A program made the position numbers and the translations under genes. A stretch of 64,000 nucleotides of DNA from Jiella avicenniae (GTDB taxonomy: Bacteria > Pseudomonadota > Alphaproteobacteria > Rhizobiales > Rhizobiaceae). Positions 19,317-29,171 of this stretch are shown piece by piece (position 1 is the stretch's first letter; every line of letters starts with the position of its first letter). The notes below the pieces were generated by a model. That model did not search any database. It saw only the letters and a list, made by a program, of their open reading frames with translations, and was not told the origin of the DNA. The stretch spans positions 124,001 through 188,000 of the forward strand of contig NZ_JAJUWU010000015.1 of NCBI RefSeq assembly GCF_021390325.1. The letters are read 5' to 3'.

Positions 19317-19664
19317 TCAGGCAGCCAGCGGCAGCACGGCCTCGATTTCAGCGGGTTCGAAAGGCTTTGCGATCTGCGGAACGGTGTCCATCTCGCTGGG
19401 AATGGCTTCCGTCGTCGCGGAGACGAAGCAGAACGGAACGTTCGAGTGCATCAGCATCCGGGCGAGCGGCAGCGAGGTCGAGCCATCGCGCCCGAGCTGC
19501 AGATCGAGCAGGGCGAAGTCGATGTCGCCGCCCGATTCCGCAACGTAGCGCAAGGCATCGGCGAGCGTTGCTGCCACGACGACGTTGCTCGTCTGGCAAG
19601 CGCACACGATCTCCTCGAGATCGACGGCGATGATCGGTTCGTCTTCCAGAATGAGTATGGTCAT
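19317..19664 (-). CDS. Stand-alone response-regulator receiver protein
   Basis: A 115-aa single receiver domain with no output domain. The acidic pocket is LEDEP (residues 6-10), the phospho-acceptor Asp is in FALLDLQLGRDG (near 52), and the Thr/Lys switch positions are in SATTEA and AKPFEP. Such CheY-like proteins act by protein contact or as phosphate shuttles. No histidine kinase is nearby, so its partner is unknown. The ATG at 19664 follows AAGGGC. Confidence 0.88.
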   Translation of the reverse strand: MTILILEDEPIIAVDLEEIVCACQTSNVVVAATLADALRYVAESGGDIDFALLDLQLGRDGSTSLPLARMLMHSNVPFCFVSATTEAIPSEMDTVPQIAKPFEPAEIEAVLPLAA

Positions 19665-19947
19665 GAGTTTGCCCTTCCTTCGCCAACCAATGTTCGGCGT
19701 CCGCTTTGGTTGCGTTGCTGGAAAGAGAATCCCGACAATCCAATGGAACATGGTTACAGTTTGGTAAGGTCGATCCGGCGGCGTCGAGGGCTGCGAAAAG
19801 TCGGCGCCATCGCAGGCATCGCAGGGCCTCGAACCCTGTGGGCAAAATCGGACGGCGCCGGCCTCGGGGCGTGATCGGGACCGGCGCCGTCTCTCCGGCG
19901 GTGGTGGCGAGACGGCACGGCCTCTGGTCGAGGCCGTCCCCCGATCG

Positions 19948-22900
19948 TCACCAGCGCAAGCTGAAGTCGAACTTTACTGCATGCTCGGAAAGATGCGCAC
20001 GTTGCTCCGTCTCGTAACGCAGTCCCGCCGATAGCTGGTCGCTGAAGGCGATTTCCGCGCCGGCGGAAGCGAGGAGGGCGTTCGCCCCGATGTCGGCGCC
20101 GGCGCTCTCGAAGCCGGCGCCCAGCAGCGTTGCGCTCTGGGAATCGGCGATGTCGAGGAAGTCGCCGCGATAGGCGAGCGAGACGGTGGGCTTCAGCGTC
20201 ACGCCGTTCAGCAGGTATGATTGCTGCCAGGCGAGCCCCGCCGTGACGTAACCTTCCTCGAAGGTCTTGGCCGCCAGATCGAGGCCGAAGGCGCCGTCTT
20301 CCGAGACCGAACCGCGCCGGAAGCCGCGATAGCCGACGCCGACGCTCGGCAGGAAGGTGCCGACCTCGCTCGCCAGCGGCAGGCCGAGACTGACCTCGGC
20401 GAAGCCGCCATTGCCGTCGGGCGACGCGTTTTTGCCGGAGAGCAGGGTCGAGCGGACGAGATCCGCCTCGACATGGCCGAAGCCGAGGGAGCCACGCAGG
20501 ACGAAGGCGTCCAGCCTGGCCGAGCCGTAGAGGGCCGCCTGATAGGCGTCGAGATCCGCGGAACCGTGGTCGTCGTCGAGATCCGTGCGGGTGTAGGAGA
20601 GGGCACCGCCGAGCCAGACGGATTCGAGACCCGCGAACGTGCTGCCGAGTTCGCCTTCGGCGCCGAGGACGAAGCCGCCGGTCTTGGCCTCGTAGCCCTC
20701 GCCGGCGTCGTCGACGTCGACCGAGGAGCCGATCACCGCACTCCAGAAGGGGTCCGCGGTCGCGCCGTCCTTGGCGAACTGGCCGTCCCGCTGGTGATGG
20801 CCGATCGTATCGGCGAAACGGCCGATCGAGCGCAGGCTCTCCTGTCCGGCATCGACGTAGATCGTCCCGGCGCTGGCATCGAGGCCGGCGGCGAGCTGGT
20901 CGGCGCTCGCCAGATAGACCGGGTCGAGAAGGGCCGCGACGTCGTCGCTCGGACGCACGCCCGCCGTCGGGCGTAGCGACTGCAGGGCGCCGCCGATGGC
21001 CCGGGCGGCCTCGCTTTCGGAAAGCCCGAGCGCGGCGAGATCGCGGTAGTCGCTCGGCGTCGCGACGAGTGCGATCGACTGCGAGCCGTAGACGACGTCG
21101 AAGCGCGAGCCGGTGAGAAGGCCGGCAGTCGGCTGCTCGATGCCGTCGAACGACCCGGCCACCTGCCCGTCGGAGGCGAGGACGATCGAATAGGGCATGC
21201 CGAGGGGCGGCGTGTAGGCGTTGGTGGCCGGCGCCGAGATGCCCCGCAGCGTCGGCGCGAGGATGCCGTCGGCGGTGAAGGTCGAGCCATTGCCGAGGAG
21301 GACGAGCCGGTCGTAATTGCCCGCGCCGTTGCCCGTGCCCGCGCCGTCGACCTCGATTTCCGTCCGCGCCGTCGGGGTGAGGGTGACGTTGCCGGCGACG
21401 GTGAGGGTGCCGGGCGAGTTGCCGGGCGCGAGCGTTCCGGCGACCGTCACGTCGCTTGCGATGAGGCCGGTCCCGCCGAGCGTGCCGTTCGCGCCGACCT
21501 CGGTGCCGGCGGTCTGGTAGTAGCCGTCGATCTGGAACGTGCCGTCCTCGACCGAGGTCTGTCCGGCGAAGGCGACGGCCGCCTCCCGCCCGACCGCCAG
21601 CGTTCCGTCGCCCGCCTTGACCATGCCGCCAGCCGACGCGAAGTCGAACAGCCACTCGTGGTCGAAGGGAATGTCGGTGACGTAGTCGTCGGTCGAGTTC
21701 GGATCGATGCCGATGGGACCGGACAAGGCGCGGTCGAGCCGCAGCAGGCCCTGGCCGTAGACCACGTCGACGCCGGCCTCGCCGAGATCCTCGGCGGTCT
21801 GGAACATGATGTCGACGAGCTTGCCGGGGGCGAAGTGCGGATAGGCCTCGATCAGGATCGCCAGCGCGCCGGCGACGTGGGGCGCCGCCATCGAGGTGCC
21901 CTGGTAGATGTCGTAGCCGGCACCGGGTTCGATTTCCTGGGTCTCCGCGACGTCCACGGGGACGGTCGAGAAAATGCCGCGCAACGACCGGAAATTGTCG
22001 GCGTCGAAATAGGTGTCTCCGCCCGGTGCCGCAAGGCACCAGTCGGCCGTGACGCCGCACCGGTTGGAATAGCTGGCGATCTGCTTCGCCGCGTCGACCG
22101 CGACCACGACGACCACCCGGCCGAGGGCTTCGCCCGTGTCGGCTTCGCGGGCTGCCAGGGCTTCCGGCGTCAGATCGGAAAAGTCGGTATTCTCGTCGCC
22201 GCCCTCGTAGATGAGATCGCCGTTGTCGTTGCGCGCATCGGCGGTGTCGGGCGAAACGAAGGGCAGGAGGCCGATGCCCGACGGATTCGATGCGGCGACC
22301 GGAGCCTCTCCGTATTCGTTTCCGGCAGCCGAGACCCAGATCTTGCCGGCCTCGACGAAGCGGCGGACCGCTTCGCCGTCCTGAAGGTCGTTGCTGATGT
22401 CGGACGTGACGGCGCCCGCCGCGACGAACGGTCCGAAGGACCCGTTCGCGACCCGGACGTCGGCCTGAGTGGCGAGATAATCGATCGCGGTGGCCGATGC
22501 CGACGGCATGCCTTCCCGCACATCGCAGCGACCACCATCGAGGAACTGCGGGCCGCAATAATTGAGCGCGCCGAACGTCAGAGGCTCACCGTTGATCATG
22601 ATCGGCTCGCCGTCTGGCGTCGTGACGACCCCGCCTGTCGCGATCGCTCCGATGCCCAGAAGATTGGCGCCGGGCGCAACGCCGACCATGCCGAAGCCGT
22701 TGTGACCGGCGCCGATGATGCCGGTGACGTGGGTTCCATGCCCGTCGACGTCCATCGAACCGTTGACGGCAAGCTGGTCGAACATGGCGGCGACGGAGGC
22801 CGGGTCGAAGCTTCCGTCGGGAAGGCGCGTCAGTGTCAGGTGCTTGTTGACCCAGAACAGGTCGCTGTAGGATCGGGGATCGACCCTGCCTTCGAATTCC

Positions 22901-23448
22901 GGATGGGTCATCCCGTCGGGCCTGACGTCGATACCGGTGTCGACGATGCCGACGGTCACCCCGGCTCCCGTGAGCCCGAGCTCGTCGGCCTTGTCGGCAC
23001 CGATCATCCTCCAGCCGAAATTGCGATCCTCTTCCGACACGTCCTCGATCGGCACCCAGCCGTCGCCGCCCGGGGGCAACGGCTCGTCCGTCGCCTCGGC
23101 CCTGTCGACATAGGTGCGGCGCGCGAGTTCCAGGCCGGCCTGCGACGCCCGCTCGAGCTTGGTCGTCAGGGAAGGGGCCTGCGCCCGCGCGGCATCGAGG
23201 AGCCGTGCCGACCGCCAGGGGGTCAGCCGCGTGTTCTCGATCACCGACGCGACGAGCGAGCGGTCGCCGTGATTCGCCGCTTCTGCCAACGCTCTTTCGA
23301 TGGCGGCGCCGTCGTCCGCTTGGACGTCGAGATTCACCGCCGAGAGCGGCTGGGCGGCGACGGAGCAGACCATGTTCGGCGCGACGAGCGCTGTCGTTGC
23401 AGCGAGTACCGTGCGAAGGACGGTGCCACAGAGAATTTCGACACGCAT
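19948..23448 (-). CDS. Autotransporter serine protease (subtilisin-like passenger)
   Basis: A 1166-aa type V secreted protein. Residues 1-32 are a signal peptide. The S8 subtilase domain (about 150-600) has the full triad: Asp170 in GIVDTGIDV, His237 in DGHGTHVTGI and Ser519 in GTSMAAPHVAG. It is followed by a beta-helix with an autotransporter-associated repeat (TLGGTGLIASDVTVAGTLAP, then GNSPGTLTVAGN) near 650-680. The last 280 residues are the beta-barrel and end in the aromatic signature VKFDFSLRW. The substrate is unknown. The gene is monocistronic and lies downstream of an AraC regulator transcribed in the same direction. Confidence 0.93.
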   Translation of the reverse strand: MRVEILCGTVLRTVLAATTALVAPNMVCSVAAQPLSAVNLDVQADDGAAIERALAEAANHGDRSLVASVIENTRLTPWRSARLLDAARAQAPSLTTKLERASQAGLELARRTYVDRAEATDEPLPPGGDGWVPIEDVSEEDRNFGWRMIGADKADELGLTGAGVTVGIVDTGIDVRPDGMTHPEFEGRVDPRSYSDLFWVNKHLTLTRLPDGSFDPASVAAMFDQLAVNGSMDVDGHGTHVTGIIGAGHNGFGMVGVAPGANLLGIGAIATGGVVTTPDGEPIMINGEPLTFGALNYCGPQFLDGGRCDVREGMPSASATAIDYLATQADVRVANGSFGPFVAAGAVTSDISNDLQDGEAVRRFVEAGKIWVSAAGNEYGEAPVAASNPSGIGLLPFVSPDTADARNDNGDLIYEGGDENTDFSDLTPEALAAREADTGEALGRVVVVVAVDAAKQIASYSNRCGVTADWCLAAPGGDTYFDADNFRSLRGIFSTVPVDVAETQEIEPGAGYDIYQGTSMAAPHVAGALAILIEAYPHFAPGKLVDIMFQTAEDLGEAGVDVVYGQGLLRLDRALSGPIGIDPNSTDDYVTDIPFDHEWLFDFASAGGMVKAGDGTLAVGREAAVAFAGQTSVEDGTFQIDGYYQTAGTEVGANGTLGGTGLIASDVTVAGTLAPGNSPGTLTVAGNVTLTPTARTEIEVDGAGTGNGAGNYDRLVLLGNGSTFTADGILAPTLRGISAPATNAYTPPLGMPYSIVLASDGQVAGSFDGIEQPTAGLLTGSRFDVVYGSQSIALVATPSDYRDLAALGLSESEAARAIGGALQSLRPTAGVRPSDDVAALLDPVYLASADQLAAGLDASAGTIYVDAGQESLRSIGRFADTIGHHQRDGQFAKDGATADPFWSAVIGSSVDVDDAGEGYEAKTGGFVLGAEGELGSTFAGLESVWLGGALSYTRTDLDDDHGSADLDAYQAALYGSARLDAFVLRGSLGFGHVEADLVRSTLLSGKNASPDGNGGFAEVSLGLPLASEVGTFLPSVGVGYRGFRRGSVSEDGAFGLDLAAKTFEEGYVTAGLAWQQSYLLNGVTLKPTVSLAYRGDFLDIADSQSATLLGAGFESAGADIGANALLASAGAEIAFSDQLSAGLRYETEQRAHLSEHAVKFDFSLRW

Positions 23449-23655
23449 GAAAGCGTCAGTCCCCTAAGATCCGGGCGTCGAGCGCCCATCGCCGCGCTCC
23501 CCGGCCGGCCGCGCCGGCAATAGCGCGAAGTGGGCTTGACGACTTGACCCAGCGTCTCAGGGACCTGACTTCGGGTCCCAAAACCCGACGCAGTTGCACT
23601 TTCGCAACGGTCGAAAAGGAGACGAGGTCGGATCCTCTACGATCAGCGGAGACTT

Positions 23656-24726
23656 TCAGCGGCCCCCGGCAAGCAGACGCTCGTAGAGCTGCCGCATGGA
23701 CACCGTCCAGTCGGCAAGACGGTGGTCACGCTTCAGGAAGGAGCAGTCGAAATGCTGGCCGGCGAGCGCTCTGAGGTCCCGCGGCGAAACGCCGTAACAC
23801 GCCTTGAAGGCACGGGAAAAATGCGCCGCGCTGGCAAAGCCAACGGAATGGCAGACGTCGTCGATCCGGACGGCGCGGGCCGAAGCATCGGCGATCAGGT
23901 CGAAGGCGCGGGAGAGGCGGCGCGACTGGACGAGGGACGCGATGCCGTCGTCGACCTCCGCGAGCCGGTAGAGGCTCGCCCGGGACAACCCGCAGGCGGA
24001 GGCGATGGCGGCCGGCGACAGTTCCGGATCGGCAAGCCGCTCGTCGATGAACTGGACGATCTTCTGCCTGAGGCTGGCGGCGAGCGCCGCCCGCGCCCGC
24101 GCGTCTCCTTCGCGGCCGGCCGAAGCGTTCATCAATGTCAGCAGCGCTTCCACGCCGGCGCCCATCTCGGCGCTCGTCAGCCGGGACGCGTTGTCGGCGA
24201 GGAACGTCAGATGGCTGCGCACCAGCGGCGTCATCACCGACTCGTGCCCGAGGCGGCGGCCGTGGAAGAGCCCGCTTTGGGCTCTGGCGCAGACCTCGCG
24301 CGGGATGACGAGCGTCACGTTGGAAAAGTCGCTGGCGGCGGTCTCGAAAGGGCGGCCGAGATCGAGCACGCTGATTTCGCCGGCCGCGATGCCGATCGCC
24401 TCGCCGGCGCAGTCGCCGACATAGCCGCCCGTCTCGTAGAGCTGGACGACGATGTGATCCCATTCGGGCGCCGCGTATTTCGGAACCTCGCGGCGAAAGT
24501 GCTGGGCGGTCGCGGCGGTGCGGGACAGAAGCACCGTTCCGGCATGCAGGATGTCGGCACCCCCGGAAAAATTCGCGACGTCTCCGCCGATGGGTTTGAC
24601 GTCGAACAGCGGGCGCACGAGCGTGCGCCACATCTCGAACTTGTCCTCCCCCCGAAGTGCCTGCATGCTGAGCGACGCGCTGACGGGAGACGGCGGCAAT
24701 CCGCGCCCCGGTGCCTCTCCATTCAT
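23656..24726 (-). CDS. AraC-family transcriptional regulator
   Basis: A regulator with an N-terminal cupin-like sensor domain (AraC-binding-2 type, about residues 15-210) and a C-terminal pair of helix-turn-helix motifs: LSPAAIASACGLSRASLYRL and RIDDVCHSVGFASAAHFSRA, then FKACYGVSPRDLRAL. Effector unknown. Two starts are possible: ATG at 24726 (356 aa, used here) with GAGG 15 bases upstream, or ATG at 24765 (13 residues longer) with only a weak GGCGG. It is followed after 207 bases by the autotransporter gene on the same strand, so control of that gene is a reasonable guess. Confidence 0.85.
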   Translation of the reverse strand: MNGEAPGRGLPPSPVSASLSMQALRGEDKFEMWRTLVRPLFDVKPIGGDVANFSGGADILHAGTVLLSRTAATAQHFRREVPKYAAPEWDHIVVQLYETGGYVGDCAGEAIGIAAGEISVLDLGRPFETAASDFSNVTLVIPREVCARAQSGLFHGRRLGHESVMTPLVRSHLTFLADNASRLTSAEMGAGVEALLTLMNASAGREGDARARAALAASLRQKIVQFIDERLADPELSPAAIASACGLSRASLYRLAEVDDGIASLVQSRRLSRAFDLIADASARAVRIDDVCHSVGFASAAHFSRAFKACYGVSPRDLRALAGQHFDCSFLKRDHRLADWTVSMRQLYERLLAGGR

Positions 24727-25137
24727 CGATGAAATCGCCGACCTCCCCGCGAACTGCCTCGACATCGACCCGCCGCCGGCCAATCGCTCGTCGTTACAAG
24801 CATTTAGACGAAAGCAATCGCAGTTAACAACGGTTTGACGAGACTTGCCAACCACGCCTAAGAGGCTCGTCCCCCGGCTTTTCGCCGCAGGCGGGCGCAC
24901 GGGCTTCCCCAGTCGGCAGCTTTGCGCAAGTCTCGCCCTTGCAATGCAGCGAAACGGTGCCATTGCGGCAGCATCGGTACTGGACAAGCGCCGAGGTTCC
25001 CGCATAGAACCGCTCCAATCATCGCGGCGGGGGGCGTGGTTGCTCGTGTTCTGGCCATCTGCATGTCGCGGCGATGCCGAATTCGTCAGTCGGCTGGCCG
25101 GTCCGGCCTGTCCGTTGTCCAGGGAGTTGCAGCGACC
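24727..25137. promoter_or_regulatory. Divergent araC-type / petABC control region
   Basis: About 410 bases without a believable gene between the leftward AraC gene and the rightward petA. The segment 24785-24840 is relatively A+T-rich. Promoters for both units are expected; no operator could be assigned by eye. Confidence 0.4.
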
Positions 25138-25755
25138 GTGAGCGTCCACGACACCGCCGAACCGAATCGCCGGGATTTCCTCTACATCGCCACGGGAGCC
25201 GTCGGTGCCGTCGGTGCCCTCGCCGCGGTCTGGCCGTTCATCGATCAGATGAACCCGGACGCCGCGACGCTGGCGCTGGCCGAGATCGACGTCGACGTCA
25301 GCCAGGTGGCCGAAGGCCAGTCGATCACCGCGAAGTGGCGCGGCAAGCCGATCTTCATCCGCCACCGCACGGCCAAGGAAGTCGAGGAAGCGAAGGCGGT
25401 CGACCTCGGCGACCTCAAGGATCCGGTCGCCCGCAACGCCAACCTTCCGGCCGATGCCCCGGCGACCGACACCAACCGCGCCACCGGCGGCGGCGCACAG
25501 CCCGCGGGAGGCGAAGGCGCGGGCGCCGGCGAAGGGATGTCCCAGAGCCGCGAACAGTGGCTCGTGATGGTCGGCGTCTGCACCCATCTCGGCTGCATCC
25601 CGCTCGGCCAGTCCGGCCCCTATGACGGCTGGTTCTGCCCGTGCCACGGCTCGGCCTATGACACCGCCGGGCGCATCCGGCAGGGGCCCGCACCGGAGAA
25701 CATGGCGATCCCGCCTTACGCGTTCACCACCGACACCAATATCCGAATCGGCTGA
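25138..25755 (+). CDS. petA: Ubiquinol-cytochrome c reductase Rieske iron-sulfur subunit
   Basis: The 2Fe-2S subunit of the cytochrome bc1 complex, 205 aa. The N-terminus [20 protein letters not shown] is the twin-arginine signal that stays as a membrane anchor. The cluster ligands are in VCTHLGC (near residue 147) and CPCHGS (near 166), with the conserved [12 protein letters not shown] after them. A Gly/Ala/Pro-rich insert (about 105-130) separates the flexible domain from the cluster fold. The GTG at 25138 follows AGGGAG. First gene of petABC. Confidence 0.95.
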   Translation: MSVHDTAEPNRRDFLYIATGAVGAVGALAAVWPFIDQMNPDAATLALAEIDVDVSQVAEGQSITAKWRGKPIFIRHRTAKEVEEAKAVDLGDLKDPVARNANLPADAPATDTNRATGGGAQPAGGEGAGAGEGMSQSREQWLVMVGVCTHLGCIPLGQSGPYDGWFCPCHGSAYDTAGRIRQGPAPENMAIPPYAFTTDTNIRIG

Positions 25756-25774
25756 CCGGGGGGCAGCAATACCG

Positions 25775-27070
25775 ATGAGTGGTCATTCTTCCTACGTCCC
25801 CTCCAAGGGGTTGATGCAGTGGCTGGACGCCCGGCTGCCGCTTCCTCGGCTGGTCTACGATTCCTTCGTCGCCTATCCGGTGCCGCGCAATCTGAACTAC
25901 GCCTACACGTTCGGCGGCATCCTGGCGCTGTTCCTCGGCGTGCAGATCCTGACCGGCGTCGTGCTCGCCATGCACTATGCGGCGAACTCGGCCATCGCCT
26001 TCGATTCGGTCGAGAAGATCATGCGCGACGTCAACTGGGGTTGGCTGCTCCGCTACATGCACGCCAACGGCGCGTCGTTCTTCTTCATCGCCGTCTACGT
26101 CCACATCTTCCGCGGTCTCTATTACGGCTCCTACAAGGCGCCCCGCGAGATCCTGTGGATCCTCGGCGTGATCATCTTCCTTCTGATGATGGCGACGGCC
26201 TTCATGGGCTACGTGCTGCCCTGGGGGCAGATGTCCTTCTGGGGCGCGACGGTCATCACCGGCTTCTTCACCGCCTTCCCGCTCGTCGGCGATCCGATCC
26301 AGCAGCTCCTGCTCGGCGGCTTCGCGGTCGACAATGCGACGCTCAACCGCTTCTTCTCGCTGCACTATCTGCTGCCGTTCATGATCGCCGGCGTCGTCAT
26401 CCTGCACGTCTGGGCGCTGCATGTGACGGGCCAGACGAACCCGACCGGCGTCGAGGTCAAGTCGTCGAAGGACACCGTGCCGTTCTCGCCGCATGCGACG
26501 GTGAAGGACGGCTTCGCCATGGTCGTGTTCCTGGTGTTCTTCGCCTACATGGTCTTCTACATGCCGAACTATCTCGGCCATGCGGACAACTACGTCGAAG
26601 CGAACCCCTTGAAGACGCCGTCGCACATCGTGCCGGAGTGGTACTTCCTGCCGTTCTACGCGATGCTGCGGGCGATCACCTTCAACATCGGGCCGATCGA
26701 TTCCAAGCTCGGCGGCGTCCTCGTGATGTTCGGCTCGATCATCGTGCTGTTCTTCCTGCCCTGGCTCGACACGTCGCGCATCCGCTCGACGGCGTTCCGC
26801 CCCCTTTACAGGATCTTCTTCTGGATCCTGGTGGCGGACAGCATCTTTCTCGGATGGCTCGGATCACAGCCGGCCGAGGGCATCTATCCGACCTTGGCGC
26901 TGATCGGCACGATCTACTATTTCGGCCACTTCCTGATCATTCTGCCGGTGCTCGGGCTCGTCGAGACGCCGCGGCGGCTGCCGGGGTCGATCACCGAGGC
27001 GGTGCTGGCCAGGAATGCCGGGGGCGGGACGCCCGCGCACGCCGCGGCGGCACCGGAAACCAAAGGCTGA
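25775..27070 (+). CDS. petB: Cytochrome b of the bc1 complex
   Basis: The 431-aa quinol-oxidising membrane subunit that binds haems bL and bH. Eight transmembrane helices are visible. Key motifs are [20 protein letters not shown] with haem His residues, [20 protein letters not shown] at the Qo site, HYLLPF with the second His pair, and the PEWYF motif ([14 protein letters not shown]). The ATG at 25775 lies 19 bases after petA. The C-terminal tail is Ala/Pro-rich. Confidence 0.97.
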   Translation: MSGHSSYVPSKGLMQWLDARLPLPRLVYDSFVAYPVPRNLNYAYTFGGILALFLGVQILTGVVLAMHYAANSAIAFDSVEKIMRDVNWGWLLRYMHANGASFFFIAVYVHIFRGLYYGSYKAPREILWILGVIIFLLMMATAFMGYVLPWGQMSFWGATVITGFFTAFPLVGDPIQQLLLGGFAVDNATLNRFFSLHYLLPFMIAGVVILHVWALHVTGQTNPTGVEVKSSKDTVPFSPHATVKDGFAMVVFLVFFAYMVFYMPNYLGHADNYVEANPLKTPSHIVPEWYFLPFYAMLRAITFNIGPIDSKLGGVLVMFGSIIVLFFLPWLDTSRIRSTAFRPLYRIFFWILVADSIFLGWLGSQPAEGIYPTLALIGTIYYFGHFLIILPVLGLVETPRRLPGSITEAVLARNAGGGTPAHAAAAPETKG

Positions 27071-27092
27071 CGGACGAGTGGGGGAACGACCG

Positions 27093-28031
27093 ATGAAGAA
27101 ACTCCTGCCAGCCCTGCTGGCTGCCGGGCTCGCTTTCGCTCCGCTGAGCTTCGCACGGGCTCAAGACGGCCAGGAACCGGCGCAGAACGCCGCCTCCTCC
27201 GAAGAGGCGGCCGCCGGACAGGACGCCGGCGCCGAGGCGGCCGAAGAGGGCCATGCCGAGACGCCGCATTATCCGCTGAAGCATCCGGAGCAGTTGTCCT
27301 GGTCCTTCGCCGGCCCGTTCGGACATTGGGACGTCGGCCAGCTGCAGCGCGGCCTGAAGGTCTACAAGGAAGTCTGCTCGGCCTGCCACGGCATGCGTCT
27401 CGTCGCCTTCCGCAATCTCGATGATCTCGGCTATTCCGAAGAGCAGGTGAAGGCGTTCGCCGCCGAATACACGGTCCAGGACGGCCCGAACGGCGACGGC
27501 GAAATGTTCGATCGGCCGGGCATTCCGTCCGACTATTTCCCGTCTCCCTTCCCGAACCCCGAGGCCGCGGCCGCCGCCAACAACGGCGCGGCGCCGCCGG
27601 ACTTCTCGCTCCTCGCCAAGGCCCGGGCGGTGACGCGGGGCTTCCCGACCTTCCTCTTCGACCTCGGCACCCAGTATCAGGAAGCCGGACCGGACTACAT
27701 CCATGCGCTTCTGACCGGCTATGGTCAGGAGCCGCCGGCAGCGGTCGAGCCGCTGATCCAGCCGGGCACCTACTACAACCCGTATTTCATCTCGGGTCCG
27801 GCGCTGGCCATGCCGCCGCCGATCGCCGACGATCAGGTGGAATATCCGGACGGCTCGCCGCAGACGGTCGACCAGTATTCGCGAGACGTCGCGGCGTTCA
27901 TGATGTGGGCCGCCGAGCCGCACCTCGCCGAACGCAAGGCGACCGGCTTCGTGGCGATGATCTTCCTCGTCGTCTTCGCCGGGCTGCTGTTCGTCGTGAA
28001 GCGCCGGGTCTGGGCGGGCACGCCGCACTGA
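27093..28031 (+). CDS. petC: Cytochrome c1 of the bc1 complex
   Basis: The 312-aa haem c subunit that passes electrons to soluble cytochrome c. The signal peptide is residues 1-24 (ALLAAGLAFAPLSFARA). An acidic Ala/Glu-rich linker follows. The haem attachment site is CSACHGMRLV near residue 94 and the Met ligand is in GPALAMPPP near 233. The C-terminal anchor is GFVAMIFLVVFAGLLFVV followed by KRR. Some relatives fuse petB and petC; here they are separate with 22 bases between. A strong terminator closes the operon. Confidence 0.96.
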   Translation: MKKLLPALLAAGLAFAPLSFARAQDGQEPAQNAASSEEAAAGQDAGAEAAEEGHAETPHYPLKHPEQLSWSFAGPFGHWDVGQLQRGLKVYKEVCSACHGMRLVAFRNLDDLGYSEEQVKAFAAEYTVQDGPNGDGEMFDRPGIPSDYFPSPFPNPEAAAAANNGAAPPDFSLLAKARAVTRGFPTFLFDLGTQYQEAGPDYIHALLTGYGQEPPAAVEPLIQPGTYYNPYFISGPALAMPPPIADDQVEYPDGSPQTVDQYSRDVAAFMMWAAEPHLAERKATGFVAMIFLVVFAGLLFVVKRRVWAGTPH

Positions 28032-28064
28032 GCCGCGACGCGGATCTCGAAATTTTAGACGTTG

Positions 28065-28090
28065 AAAAGGGGCCGCCGAGGCCCCTTTTT
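28065..28090 (+). terminator. Intrinsic terminator of the petABC operon
   Basis: AAAAGGGGCC (28065-28074) pairs perfectly with GGCCCCTTTT (28080-28089), five-base loop, followed by further T. It starts 34 bases after the petC stop. Confidence 0.92.
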
Positions 28091-28247
28091 CGTTGGCCGG
28101 CATGGCCCGTCCCCGGCTGCCTGGGGCGACCGTTGGAGTTGAACCCGCCGCTCGCGGGAACGGGTTGCATTCGCCGGGCCGAGAGCCGAAAAGCCTCTCG
28201 AGGTTTGAGAGCGGATCTGCCGCCACCGACTGCCAGAGGAGTATTCG

Positions 28248-28568
28248 ATGTATATCGCGATGAACCGCTTCAAGGTCCTGCCCGGCGCCGAGGCGGAATT
28301 CGAGTCGATGTGGCTGAACCGCGATTCGAAGCTCAAGGAGGTTCCGGGCTTCGTCGAGTTCCACATGCTGAAGGGGCCGGAAGGCGAGGGGCACCGGCTC
28401 TATTCCTCGCACACGATCTGGGAGAGCGAGGAGGCCTTCGTCGCCTGGACGCGCTCGGAGGCTTTCCGCGCCGCACACGGCAGCGCCGGCGGCACGCGTC
28501 CGCTCTACGACGGCCACCCCAATTTCGAGGGTTTCGAGGTCATCCAGACGATCGCCGGCGACGCTTGA
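28248..28568 (+). CDS. Antibiotic-biosynthesis-monooxygenase fold protein, probable IsdG-like haem-degrading enzyme
   Basis: A 106-aa dimeric alpha+beta barrel protein. The residues that form the catalytic triad of IsdG/IsdI haem oxygenases (Asn, Trp, His near positions 7, 67 and 77) are all in register: Asn6, Trp67 and His77, within [14 protein letters not shown]. This argues for haem degradation and iron release rather than a quinone monooxygenase. The ATG at 28248 follows AGAGGAG. It lies between petABC and apt, with no haem-uptake genes beside it. The other possibility is a generic ABM protein; the triad makes that less likely. Confidence 0.8.
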   Translation: MYIAMNRFKVLPGAEAEFESMWLNRDSKLKEVPGFVEFHMLKGPEGEGHRLYSSHTIWESEEAFVAWTRSEAFRAAHGSAGGTRPLYDGHPNFEGFEVIQTIAGDA

Positions 28569-28590
28569 GCCGAGAGCGAGGTTGAGTTTC

Positions 28591-29133
28591 ATGGTGCAGA
28601 CGCCGATCGACTTCGCCGCCGCGATCAGGACGATTCCGGACTATCCCAAGCCCGGCATCATGTTTCGCGACATCACCACGCTGCTGGCGAGCCCGGAGGT
28701 CTTCCGGGCTGCGGTCGATACCCTCGTCGCGCCCTACAAGGACGAGGGGGTGGCGCTGGTGGCGGGGATCGAGGCGCGGGGGTTCATCCTCGGCGGCGCC
28801 CTGTCGCACCAGCTCGCCGCCGGCTTCGTGCCGATCCGCAAGAAGGGCAAGCTGCCGCACGAGACGATCCGCGTCGCCTACAGCCTCGAATACGGCGTCG
28901 ACGAGATGGAGATGCATCGCGATGCCGTGGCGCCGGGTACGCGGGTCCTGTTGACGGACGATCTGATCGCGACGGGCGGAACGGCGGAAGGCGCCGTCAA
29001 GCTGCTGCGTGAACTCGGCGCCGAGATCGTCGGTGCCTGCTTCGTCATCGATCTGCCGGAACTCGGCGGCCGCAAGCGGCTCGAAGACCTCGGCGTCTCG
29101 GTCAAGACCCTCGTCGCCTTCGAGGGGCATTGA
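28591..29133 (+). CDS. apt: Adenine phosphoribosyltransferase
   Basis: Salvages adenine with PRPP to AMP; cytosolic. The 180-aa protein has the PRPP-binding loop [20 protein letters not shown] (near residue 114), the N-terminal substrate region [18 protein letters not shown] and [15 protein letters not shown]. The ATG at 28591 follows GCGAGG nine bases upstream. A TTG at 28582 could add three residues. It starts 22 bases after the IsdG-like gene and may share its transcript. Confidence 0.95.
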   Translation: MVQTPIDFAAAIRTIPDYPKPGIMFRDITTLLASPEVFRAAVDTLVAPYKDEGVALVAGIEARGFILGGALSHQLAAGFVPIRKKGKLPHETIRVAYSLEYGVDEMEMHRDAVAPGTRVLLTDDLIATGGTAEGAVKLLRELGAEIVGACFVIDLPELGGRKRLEDLGVSVKTLVAFEGH

Positions 29134-29171
29134 TCGCCTTCGAAGCGGCCCTGCCTTCGCGCCGGCAGCCG

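Noticed and set aside
24845-25137. A small reading frame in the divergent region before petA
   Set aside because: Composition and codon use are not gene-like and there is no ribosome site; the region is better explained as promoters.
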